Positions 36,259-43,879 of a DNA stretch of 64,000 nt are shown piece after piece. The translations under genes were made by a program, and so were the position numbers. Position 1 is the stretch's first letter. Each line of letters begins with the position of its first letter. The notes beneath the pieces are model-generated. The model did not search any database. It was not told where the DNA came from and was given only the letters and a program-made list of their open reading frames with translations. The DNA is from an uncultured Lachnospiraceae bacterium (GTDB lineage Bacteria > Bacillota > Clostridia > Lachnospirales > Lachnospiraceae), in assembly GCA_934352055.1 (NCBI GenBank), contig CAKRJY010000005.1:62001-126000 (forward strand), given 5' to 3'.

Positions 36259-36501
36259 ATGGAAGTATTAAAGACAATTCTTATGATTGCATTTATTATT
36301 ATATGTTTGGCTATTATTGTAATTATTCTGATGCAGGAAGGTAAGTCCGGCGGACTTGGATCTCTGAGCGGACAGTCTTCTGAGACATATTGGAGTAAGA
36401 ATAAGGGACATTCCAGAGAGGGATTGCTTGTTAAGGCAACAAGTATTCTTGTTATTCTGTTCTTTGTGCTTGCTGCAGTTTTGAACATTGGAAGTTTTTA
36501 A
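36259..36501 (+). CDS. secG: Protein translocase subunit SecG
   Basis: This 80-residue protein has two hydrophobic helices (residues ~5-24 and ~58-78) joined by a polar loop with the family signature MQEGKSGGLGSLSG, the hallmark of SecG. It forms the SecYEG channel in the membrane. In many Firmicutes secG precedes rnr and smpB, as here. It has an AGGAGG site. Confidence 0.94.
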   Translation: MEVLKTILMIAFIIICLAIIVIILMQEGKSGGLGSLSGQSSETYWSKNKGHSREGLLVKATSILVILFFVLAAVLNIGSF

Positions 36502-36513
36502 TTTATGATTATG

Positions 36514-36544
36514 AGCCATCGTGAAAGCGGTGGCTTTTTCTTTT
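36514..36544 (+). terminator. Hairpin terminator between secG and rnr
   Basis: AGCCATCG (36514-36521) pairs with CGGTGGCT (36528-36535, one wobble), followed by T-rich sequence. It may only reduce read-through to rnr, since no clear promoter follows. Confidence 0.75.
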
Positions 36545-36606
36545 GCAATCAATGGAGAAAAGAAGGAAAATGTGGGCATTCTAATGATGCCAAGGAGAAC
36601 ATGTAA

Positions 36607-38742
36607 ATGAAAGAAAAGAAATTTGAAGAACGTAAACACATGATATATCGTCTTTTGTGTGATGATTTGTATGTTCCAATGCGCACAAAAGAGATTGCCA
36701 TGCTTTTAGATATTCCCAAAAGTAAACGGGAGAGTTTGCAGGAAGTGCTGGATGCTCTGGTGGAAGAGGGAAAGGCGCAGGTATCAAAAAAAGGAAAATA
36801 CCAAAAGGCAGAAAGTATCATAAAAGAGGGCGCCTATATCAGCCATGCCAAGGGTTTTGGTTTTGTGCGTGTGGAAAATGAAGAGGAAGATTACTATATT
36901 CCGGAAGAATATGTCGGAAATGCTTTTCATGGAGATCAGGTAAGAATTGAGTTGCTGCCGATATCCAAAGGAAAACGAAGAGAAGCAAAGATTATAGAGG
37001 TTTTGGCACATGATATTTCAATTGTAGTTGGAACATATGAAAAATCAAAAAACTATGGTTTTGTTATTTCCGATAATGCGCGTATTACACAGGACATCTT
37101 TATCCCACAAGGTAAGGATATGCACGCGGTGGATGGACATAAAGTGGTGTGCCAGATTACAAGCTATGGGAAGCAGAATCGAAATCCAGAAGGTGTGATT
37201 ATAGAGATCCTGGGTCATAGAAATGATCCAGGGGTGGATATCATGTCGATTGTTCGTGGTTTTGATTTGCCAACAGAATTTCCACAAAAGGTATTAAACC
37301 AGGCAACGCGTGTATCAAATGATGTGTCTGAGGCAGACCGTGCGGGGAGACTGGATTTGCGCGAGGTTACCATGGTGACTATTGATGGGGAAGATGCGAA
37401 GGATTTAGATGATGCGATTTCCATTTGCCGGAAAGCAGATGGGTATGAGCTGGGTGTGCATATTGCGGATGTGTCCAATTATGTTCAGGAGCATAGTGCT
37501 TTGGATGAGGAAGCAAAAAAACGTGGAACCAGTGTATATCTGGTGGATCGTGTTATCCCCATGCTGCCGCATACACTTTCCAATGGTATCTGTTCTTTGA
37601 ATGCAGGCGAAGATCGTCTGGCATTGTCCTGTATTATGACATTAGACGCAAAAGGAAATGTGATTGATCATACGATAGCGGAGACTGTCGTTAATATTGA
37701 TGAACGTATGAGTTATACTTCGGTAAAAAAGATCCTGGAAGATCGTGATGCAGAAGAAATCGAGCGCTATCAGGACTTAGTTCCCATGTTTGAACTGATG
37801 GAAGAACTATCTGGTTTGATACGAAAAAAACGTCAAAAACGCGGCTCGATTGACTTTGATTTTCCAGAATCTAAAATTGTTTTAGATGCGCAGGGAAAAG
37901 CAATCGATATTAAGCCATATGAGCGAAATGTAGCAACAAAAATCATTGAAGATTTTATGTTGATTGCAAATGAGACAGTGGCGGAACATTTTTACTGGCA
38001 GGAAATCCCATTTTTGTATCGAACGCATGCTGTACCGGATGGTGAGAAAATCCGAAAACTGGCAACGTTTATTGGAAATTTTGGATATACCATCAAAGGT
38101 GGTGCAGATGAAATTCATCCAAAAGAATTGCAAAAGCTTTTGGGAAAAATCCAGGGAACACCGGAAGAAGATTTTATATCACGTCTGACACTCCGGTCTA
38201 TGCAACAGGCAAAATATACGGTAGAATGTACTGGACACTTTGGATTGGCAGCAGATTATTATTGTCATTTCACATCACCGATACGACGTTATCCGGATTT
38301 GCAGATTCATCGTATCATCAAAGAAAATCTGCGTGGCAGATACAATGAAGCAAGAAGAGAACATTATGAATCGTTGCTTCCTGTGATTGCAACGGAAACA
38401 AGTCGTTTGGAACGCCGTGCAGATGAGGTGGAACGAGAGGTTGATAAATTAAAGAAAGTCGAATACATGAGTCGCCATGAGGGAGAAATTTTCGAAGGAA
38501 TGATTTCAAGTGTTACAGGCTGGGGACTTTATGTGGAGCTGCCAAACACGATTGAAGGACTTGTTCATATTTCTACGATCCAAGGTGATTATTACCATTT
38601 CGTTGAAGAGACATACGAACTCGTGGGAGAGCGCACAAATCGACATTATAAATTGGGACAGCGTGTTAAAGTTATGGTTGAGGATTGTGATACCATGGCA
38701 CGCACGATTGATTTTGTTTTGGCGGAGGATGAAGATGAGTAA
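36607..38742 (+). CDS. rnr: Ribonuclease R
   Basis: RNase R is a 3'-5' exoribonuclease that degrades structured RNA and works with tmRNA. The 711 residues show an N-terminal winged-helix region, cold-shock-type OB domains (~residues 65-205, HAKGFGFVRVE and KNYGFVISD), the RNB catalytic domain with EDAKDLDDAISI (~residue 260), HIADVSNYV and the FTSPIRRYPDL block, and a C-terminal S1 domain (~620-705, GMISSVTGWGLYVELPN). The end overlaps smpB by eight bases, fitting their joint role in trans-translation. Confidence 0.96.
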   Translation: MKEKKFEERKHMIYRLLCDDLYVPMRTKEIAMLLDIPKSKRESLQEVLDALVEEGKAQVSKKGKYQKAESIIKEGAYISHAKGFGFVRVENEEEDYYIPEEYVGNAFHGDQVRIELLPISKGKRREAKIIEVLAHDISIVVGTYEKSKNYGFVISDNARITQDIFIPQGKDMHAVDGHKVVCQITSYGKQNRNPEGVIIEILGHRNDPGVDIMSIVRGFDLPTEFPQKVLNQATRVSNDVSEADRAGRLDLREVTMVTIDGEDAKDLDDAISICRKADGYELGVHIADVSNYVQEHSALDEEAKKRGTSVYLVDRVIPMLPHTLSNGICSLNAGEDRLALSCIMTLDAKGNVIDHTIAETVVNIDERMSYTSVKKILEDRDAEEIERYQDLVPMFELMEELSGLIRKKRQKRGSIDFDFPESKIVLDAQGKAIDIKPYERNVATKIIEDFMLIANETVAEHFYWQEIPFLYRTHAVPDGEKIRKLATFIGNFGYTIKGGADEIHPKELQKLLGKIQGTPEEDFISRLTLRSMQQAKYTVECTGHFGLAADYYCHFTSPIRRYPDLQIHRIIKENLRGRYNEARREHYESLLPVIATETSRLERRADEVEREVDKLKKVEYMSRHEGEIFEGMISSVTGWGLYVELPNTIEGLVHISTIQGDYYHFVEETYELVGERTNRHYKLGQRVKVMVEDCDTMARTIDFVLAEDEDE

Positions 38743-39199
38743 GGAAAGTAAGAAACTCATTGCAAACAATAAAAAAGCATATCATGAGTATTTTTTGGAA
38801 GAAAAATATGAAGCAGGGATTGCGCTTCATGGAACAGAAGTGAAATCCCTTCGTATGGGAAAATGCAGCATAAAAGAATCTTTTATTAAAATCGAAAATG
38901 ATGAGGTTATCATTTATCAGATGCATATTTCTCCATATGAAAAAGGCAATATTTTTAATCGGGATCCGCTACGTCCAAAGAAACTTTTGATGCACAAGGC
39001 GGAAATCAACAAATTAAAAGCGAAGATTGCAGAAAAAGGATATACGCTTGTTCCGGTGGAAGTGTATTTTAAAGGAAGTCTGGTTAAAGTGCAGATTGCA
39101 CTTGCCAAGGGAAAGAAGCTTTACGACAAACGTGCAGATATTGCCAAAAAAGATATGCGTCGTGAGGCAGAACGCGATTTTAAAGTGCGTAATCTGTAG
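38735..39199 (+). CDS. smpB: SsrA-binding protein SmpB
   Basis: SmpB binds tmRNA and brings it to stalled ribosomes. The 154 residues show NNKKAYHEYFLEEKYEAGI, LHGTEVKSLR (~residue 32) and the basic tail KKLYDKRADIAKKDMRREAE. The start is the ATG at 38735, inside the end of rnr; a long in-frame extension further upstream is only the shadow of rnr. The tmRNA gene follows 155 bases downstream. Confidence 0.96.
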   Translation: MSKESKKLIANNKKAYHEYFLEEKYEAGIALHGTEVKSLRMGKCSIKESFIKIENDEVIIYQMHISPYEKGNIFNRDPLRPKKLLMHKAEINKLKAKIAEKGYTLVPVEVYFKGSLVKVQIALAKGKKLYDKRADIAKKDMRREAERDFKVRNL

Positions 39200-39264
39200 C
39201 ATCTGCGTCATAAATGTATTGATGCAGAATGTTTATACAAAAAATTATGCAACTACAAGTTTAC

Positions 39265-39292
39265 TTGAAAAAAAGTCATAACTTGTTATAAT
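39265..39292 (+). promoter_or_regulatory. Promoter of ssrA
   Basis: TTGAAA (39265-39270), a 16-base spacer and a perfect TATAAT (39287-39292) preceded by TGT, an extended -10. It predicts a pre-tmRNA with a 5' leader of about 55 bases. Confidence 0.8.
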
Positions 39293-39300
39293 ATATTTGT

Positions 39301-39337
39301 TCCAAGTCACCGATGTTTATGATAGGAGACTTGGAAG
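39301..39337 (+). promoter_or_regulatory. Hairpin in the 5' leader of pre-tmRNA
   Basis: TTCCAAGTC (39301-39309) and GACTTGGAA (39329-39337) form a perfect nine-pair stem with a 19-base loop, between the expected transcription start and the mature tmRNA 5' end. It may guide 5' processing. Confidence 0.5.
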
Positions 39338-39353
39338 TCTACAATTTCATAGG

Positions 39354-39692
39354 GGCTAGTAAAGGTTTCGACAGGGATTATGAATCTGGAGAAGCGAGTC
39401 GTATGGTAATGCGTTAAATGGCCAAATTAAATTTAAACGCTGAAGATAATTTAGCATACGCTGCCTAATTTGGCAGTAGTCTGACCTAGTGCACTCACAC
39501 ATTAGGACCCAGGCTTCGACTATGTGAGAAACGACATATGCAAAGCTTTGCGCATATGGGCGTATGATGAAGCTACTGAAATCACGCGGTTGTTTGTTCC
39601 TGCGTGGTGGAGGGAATGTTTAAGAATAAACTACACTCGTAGAAGGACAGGGGATTGGTTTTTGGACACGGGTTCGACTCCCGTCTAGTCCA
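39354..39692 (+). ncRNA. ssrA: tmRNA
   Basis: tmRNA frees stalled ribosomes and tags their products. The tRNA-like ends pair (GGGCTAG with CTAGTCC, one wobble), the 5' part carries GGTTTCGACAGGG and the 3' part GGGTTCGACTCCCGT, both diagnostic. The tag frame is 39421-39468: it encodes AKLNLNAEDNLAYAA followed by TAA. The tag ends YAA where LAA is more usual. CCA is not encoded. It sits after smpB, as in many Firmicutes. Ends are placed from base pairing and could be off by a base. Confidence 0.95.
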
Positions 39693-39697
39693 CTAGA

Positions 39698-39725
39698 AGA
39701 CAGGTTTGCGCGACCTGTCTTTTTT
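39698..39725 (+). terminator. Terminator of ssrA
   Basis: AGACAGGT (39698-39705) pairs with ACCTGTCT (39713-39720), followed by five T. Confidence 0.93.
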
Positions 39726-39767
39726 AATGAGGATATGTTATGATTTTAGATGAAGGAAGGGAAAGAT

Positions 39768-40667
39768 ATGGGAGAAAAAGCATACTATCATTTGCCGGGA
39801 CTGTTTGAGTTCTATGGTCTATATTGTTTGTTTTTACCATTGTATCGAGAACACCGGGAATATTTTTATGATTGGTGTGAAATCGGTTCTGTTTATGGGG
39901 CACCGGCAGATTGTCTGTGGGGCGGTGGTCGTGTTGGATTCGGAGAAAGCAAACCGGAGGATGTATTGAAACTTATGCAGGAATATGGTATTTCTGCCCG
40001 GTTAACTTTTAGCAATTCACTGCTTTCGCAGAAACATCTTAACGATAAAAAATGCAATCAATTGTGTGCTATGTTTGCGTCGAATGCAAATGTGAAAAAT
40101 GGGATCATCATATACTCTGATTTATTATTAGAATACATAAAAAAGAACTATCCGGAATACTATTTTGTATCCTCGACAACAAAGGTGATAACTGATTTTT
40201 CACAATGTGTAAAAGAGATTGAACGTGAAGATTTTTCTTATGTTGTTCCAGATTTTCGCCTGAATAAAGCATTGGAACAATGGCAGACGCTGAGTCAGGA
40301 GCAGAAGAATAAAGTGGAATTTCTATGCAATGAGTGTTGCTATATAGGATGTGTGGACAGAAAAGCATGCTACGAAGCGGTTAGCAAAAAAAGTCTGGGT
40401 CTAAAAACAACAGAGCATGTATGCAAAGCACCAAATGCAAAGAAGGGATATCTTTTTTCGAAGGCAATGGAAAGTGCAGCCTTTATTGGAGTTTCGGATA
40501 TTTTAGATACCTATCTTCCTATGGGATTTTCACAGTTTAAAATCGAGGGTCGCGGCTTGGGAAGTGCTTTGATTTTAGAATTCTTATTGTATTATATGAC
40601 AAAGCCGGAGTACCAGTTGCAGGTGCGCGAGGCAATTTATCTGGATAATATGTTGGATTTGTTTTGA
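39768..40667 (+). CDS. Uncharacterised protein with U32-peptidase-like features
   Basis: This 299-residue soluble protein is not firmly recognised. The C-terminal FKIEGRG followed by a hydrophobic helix resembles the end of U32-family (YegQ/UbiU/UbiV-type) proteins, and the cysteine cluster CNECCYIGC plus a later CKAP is reminiscent of the Fe-S ligands of UbiU/UbiV relatives. An ISARLTFSNSLL motif and VVPDFRLNK fit a TIM-barrel pattern. The start is taken at the ATG at 39768, seven bases after AAGGAAGG; an ATG six codons earlier is possible. It lies directly after ssrA. Function is unknown; the family link is a weak inference. Confidence 0.6.
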   Translation: MGEKAYYHLPGLFEFYGLYCLFLPLYREHREYFYDWCEIGSVYGAPADCLWGGGRVGFGESKPEDVLKLMQEYGISARLTFSNSLLSQKHLNDKKCNQLCAMFASNANVKNGIIIYSDLLLEYIKKNYPEYYFVSSTTKVITDFSQCVKEIEREDFSYVVPDFRLNKALEQWQTLSQEQKNKVEFLCNECCYIGCVDRKACYEAVSKKSLGLKTTEHVCKAPNAKKGYLFSKAMESAAFIGVSDILDTYLPMGFSQFKIEGRGLGSALILEFLLYYMTKPEYQLQVREAIYLDNMLDLF

Positions 40668-40764
40668 AAATATGAAATGATGAGAAAAAATGTGACACTT
40701 CCAAATTGGTTAAATCAAAAAGCGGAAAAAGCGCATAGAAAATAAAAAAATGGGAGAATTCGTG

Positions 40765-41706
40765 ATGAAAGAAAAGATATTTAACATCATACAAATAGGA
40801 GACAAGAGCAATCGGATCAGCAGAGCTTTTGATGTGTTTATTACCATTACCATCATCTCAAATATTGCCGTGACGGTTTTATTGACTTTTCAGGAACTGT
40901 CGAAATTGTTTCCTTTGTTTCATATGGTGGAAATCGTAACATTACTGATTTTTTGCGTGGAATATGGATTGCGTATCTGGACAGCGGATGCGTTGTATCC
41001 GGAAAAAAGTAAAGTGCGGGCAAGATTACGGTTTCTGGTATCCTTTGACGGTGTTGTGGATTTACTGACCATTGTACCTGCCTTTTTCCTATCAGGCATG
41101 GTGATTTTTCGCATGCTTCGTGTGGCAAGAATTTTCCATTTGTTCCGGCTCAATGCGAAATACGATTCTTTTAATGTTATTACAACGGTTTTATATGAAA
41201 AGCGTAACCAGATCATATCGTCCGTGTTTATCGTTCTGATTCTGATGCTGGCGAGCAGTCTTTGTATGTATAGTGTAGAACATGCGGCGCAGCCGGAGGT
41301 TTTTCGCAATGCATTTAGTGGTATGTGGTGGAGCATGAGTACATTGCTTACGGTAGGATATGGAGATATCTATCCGATCACAACGCTCGGACGCGTGATG
41401 GCAATCGCGATTGCCTATCTTGGTGTAGGCGTTGTCGCCATTCCAACAGGTATTATCAGTGCTGGTTTTGTAGAGCAGTATCAGCGAAAAAGCTATATAT
41501 CCAATTGGAAACAGGAGGATATGCAGGCAATTGCGGAAATACGTATAGATGCACAATTAGCTGGAAAATACGTAGAAGAGATGGAAGAGGATGGCAATAC
41601 AAAAATATATCTGATTCTGCGTGATAACCTATCCATACTGCCGCAGAAAGATACGGAATTAAAGCTCGGTGACGTGTTAATCCTACGCGATGAAACATTA
41701 GCATAA
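40765..41706 (+). CDS. Voltage-gated-type potassium channel
   Basis: This 313-residue membrane protein has six predicted helices. The fourth carries regularly spaced arginines (FRMLRVARIFHLFR, ~residues 118-131), a voltage-sensor pattern. The pore loop holds the K+ selectivity filter TVGYGD (~residue 196). After S6 comes a cytoplasmic tail ending in a TrkA-C/RCK-C-like segment (DTELKLGDVLILRDE). The start at 40765 follows GGGAG by eight bases. No partner gene is nearby. Confidence 0.9.
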   Translation: MKEKIFNIIQIGDKSNRISRAFDVFITITIISNIAVTVLLTFQELSKLFPLFHMVEIVTLLIFCVEYGLRIWTADALYPEKSKVRARLRFLVSFDGVVDLLTIVPAFFLSGMVIFRMLRVARIFHLFRLNAKYDSFNVITTVLYEKRNQIISSVFIVLILMLASSLCMYSVEHAAQPEVFRNAFSGMWWSMSTLLTVGYGDIYPITTLGRVMAIAIAYLGVGVVAIPTGIISAGFVEQYQRKSYISNWKQEDMQAIAEIRIDAQLAGKYVEEMEEDGNTKIYLILRDNLSILPQKDTELKLGDVLILRDETLA

Positions 41707-41761
41707 ATAAGCCACGACTGGTAAAATTTGTGTATTTCGAACAGTACAATAGGATAGACGA

Positions 41762-41805
41762 TTTTACATGGATTTTACTTGAATTTTACATCTAAATCTT
41801 ATACA
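41762..41805 (+). promoter_or_regulatory. Pho-box-like triple direct repeat and -10 element
   Basis: TTTTACA (41762), TTTTACT (41773) and TTTTACA (41784) recur with an exact 11-base period, followed by TATACA (41800-41805). This layout matches binding sites of PhoB/PhoP-type regulators and lies in front of a phosphate transporter gene. Confidence 0.7.
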
Positions 41806-41873
41806 GTGTAATTGTATGTGTTGTTTTACGACACATATGGATATTGAAAATTGTATATTAAGAGGAGATAATC

Positions 41874-43643
41874 ATGGACATTTTTAGCGTATTATCTATG
41901 ATAGGTGGTCTTGCAATGTTCCTTTACGGAATGGAGACCATGGGAGATGGACTTGCTAAGACAGCAGGTGGTAAGTTAGAACATATCCTTGAGAAGCTGA
42001 CTTCAACACCGATCAAGGGTGTGCTTTTAGGTGCCGCAGTAACAGCGGTGATTCAGTCATCTTCAGCGACGACAGTCATGGTTGTTGGTTTTGTTAACTC
42101 CGGCATCATGAAATTATCACAGGCAGTCGGTATTATTATGGGTGCCAATGTAGGTACGACAGTTACTTCATGGATTGTCAGTCTTGCCGGTATAGAAAGT
42201 AATAATATTTTATTACAATTTTTAAAACCGACATCGTTTTGTCCGATTTTGGCATTGATTGGTATCATTTTTATCATGTTTACAAAAGATGAGAAGAAGC
42301 ATGATATCGGTGGCATTTTGCTTGGATTTGCAGTACTTATGTTTGGAATGGATACCATGTCAAATGCAGTAAAGCCACTTGCAGATGTACCGGAATTTAC
42401 CGGCATCCTTACGATGTTTTCCAATCCACTTTTAGGTATGCTTGCCGGTGCGGTTCTTACAGCGGTGATTCAGTCTTCATCGGCATCTGTTGGTATTTTG
42501 CAGGCGCTGTGTGCAACAGGAAGTGTAACGTTTGGAACAGCACTTCCGATTATTATGGGTCAGAATATCGGTACTTGTATTACGGCATTAATTTCAGCAA
42601 TTGGTGCTAAGAAGAACGCTAAGAGAGCGGCATTCGTGCATTTGTATTTTAATGTCATTGGAACTGTTTTGTTTATGATTGTATTCTATACCTTGAATGC
42701 CTTTTTACATTTTGCATTTTTGGGACAAGCGACAAATGCCGCTGGTGTTGCTGTAATTCATAGTGTATTTAATGTGATTGCTACGGTTTGTCTGCTTCCA
42801 TTCCATCGTTTGCTTGAAAAACTTGCAACGATTACGGTGCGTGGTAACGATGAGGATGATGAGGAATTGGAAGGTCTTCCAACAGAGCTTGCGCTTTTGG
42901 ATGAACGTTTCCTTGAAAAACCGGCATTTGCCGTTGGTCATTGTGTAACAGTTGCCCGTAAGATGGCAGAATTGACAGAGGAATCACTTGTTTTGGCAAC
43001 GGATCTTCTGGATCATTACGATAAAAAGACAGCAAAACGTGTCGCTGCATTAGAAAGTCAGATTGATACCTTTGAGGATATGCTTGGCACTTATATGATT
43101 AAGTTGTCTTCAAAACCACTCAGCGTAGCAGATAATCAGACGATTTCTACTATTTTACATTGCAGTGGTAATTTTGAACGTATTTCTGATCACGCCATGA
43201 ATATTTGTGAAACAGCACAGGAAATGCAGAAAAAAGAACTTGTATTTTCAGAAAAGGCATGTGCAGAATTGCAGACATATATCCAGGCATTGCGTAAGAT
43301 TGTATCTATGACGATGCAGGCATTTAATACCGATGATTATGATTTGGCAAAACACGTAGAACCATTAGAAGATGTTATCGATGGCATTAATAGTAAGGCG
43401 AAGAAGCATCATATCAAACGTTTGCAGAAAGGCAAGTGTACAATCGCGCTTTCTGTACCATTTGAGGACTTGCTGACCAACTTTGAGCGTGTATCTGACC
43501 ATTGTTCCAATGTTGCGGTATGTATGATTCAGACAAAGGACGATGTGTATGATACGCATGAATATCTGGATACATTAAAAGAAAATAACACACCGGAATT
43601 CCGCGCAATGTACGAAGAGTATAAGGAAAAATATGGGTTATAA
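41874..43643 (+). CDS. Na/Pi cotransporter family protein with PhoU-like domain
   Basis: This 589-residue protein has a membrane part with two inverted repeats of the Na/Pi-cotransporter (PF02690-type) family, each with the QSSSA signature (QSSSATTVMVVG ~residue 61 and QSSSASVG ~residue 200). It is fused to a cytoplasmic PhoU-like helical domain (~residues 350-585). By family it imports phosphate, though some members have other roles. The Pho-box-like repeats upstream support phosphate control. It has a GAGGAG site. No clear terminator was found downstream. Confidence 0.9.
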   Translation: MDIFSVLSMIGGLAMFLYGMETMGDGLAKTAGGKLEHILEKLTSTPIKGVLLGAAVTAVIQSSSATTVMVVGFVNSGIMKLSQAVGIIMGANVGTTVTSWIVSLAGIESNNILLQFLKPTSFCPILALIGIIFIMFTKDEKKHDIGGILLGFAVLMFGMDTMSNAVKPLADVPEFTGILTMFSNPLLGMLAGAVLTAVIQSSSASVGILQALCATGSVTFGTALPIIMGQNIGTCITALISAIGAKKNAKRAAFVHLYFNVIGTVLFMIVFYTLNAFLHFAFLGQATNAAGVAVIHSVFNVIATVCLLPFHRLLEKLATITVRGNDEDDEELEGLPTELALLDERFLEKPAFAVGHCVTVARKMAELTEESLVLATDLLDHYDKKTAKRVAALESQIDTFEDMLGTYMIKLSSKPLSVADNQTISTILHCSGNFERISDHAMNICETAQEMQKKELVFSEKACAELQTYIQALRKIVSMTMQAFNTDDYDLAKHVEPLEDVIDGINSKAKKHHIKRLQKGKCTIALSVPFEDLLTNFERVSDHCSNVAVCMIQTKDDVYDTHEYLDTLKENNTPEFRAMYEEYKEKYGL

Positions 43644-43736
43644 TGTGTAAAATTGTTCAAAATGTACAATTATCAGATGCATATTTTGTAATTGATAGTT
43701 ATTTTTTATAAAATACACACAATTTAAAATTTTTTG

Positions 43737-43765
43737 TTGACATCGTAGAAGACAATGACTATGAT
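43737..43765 (+). promoter_or_regulatory. Promoter of asnB-glnN
   Basis: A perfect TTGACA (43737-43742), 17 bases, then TATGAT (43760-43765). The transcript would start near 43772, directly before the leader hairpin. Confidence 0.85.
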
Positions 43766-43780
43766 GTAAATAAATTCAGA

Positions 43781-43835
43781 TGGCAAAGGCGCCACGGATT
43801 AGTTTTTATACTAGTCTGTGGCGCCTTCTTTTTTT
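43781..43835 (+). promoter_or_regulatory. asnB leader: AAAGGC-loop hairpin overlapping an intrinsic terminator
   Basis: A small hairpin TGGC-[AAAGGC]-GCCA (43781-43794) overlaps the 5' arm of an 18-pair terminator stem (43786-43803 with 43810-43827, two wobbles) followed by about seven T. The two folds exclude each other. The terminator stands between the promoter and asnB, so the operon needs read-through. The loop fits the pattern A at position 1 and G at position 4 shared with the amt and glnA leaders. Confidence 0.7.
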
Positions 43836-43879
43836 ATAAAAATCCAGGCAGCGCTGGAAAAGGGAAGGAGAAAAAAGAT

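Noticed and set aside
38510..38734. In-frame N-terminal extension of smpB by 75 codons
   Set aside because: It lies wholly inside rnr in another frame, has no ribosome binding site at its start, and SmpB families begin at the internal ATG 38735.
39693..39767. Integration site of a mobile element at the ssrA 3' end
   Set aside because: ssrA ends are common attachment sites, but no integrase and no repeat of the ssrA 3' end were seen downstream in the window.
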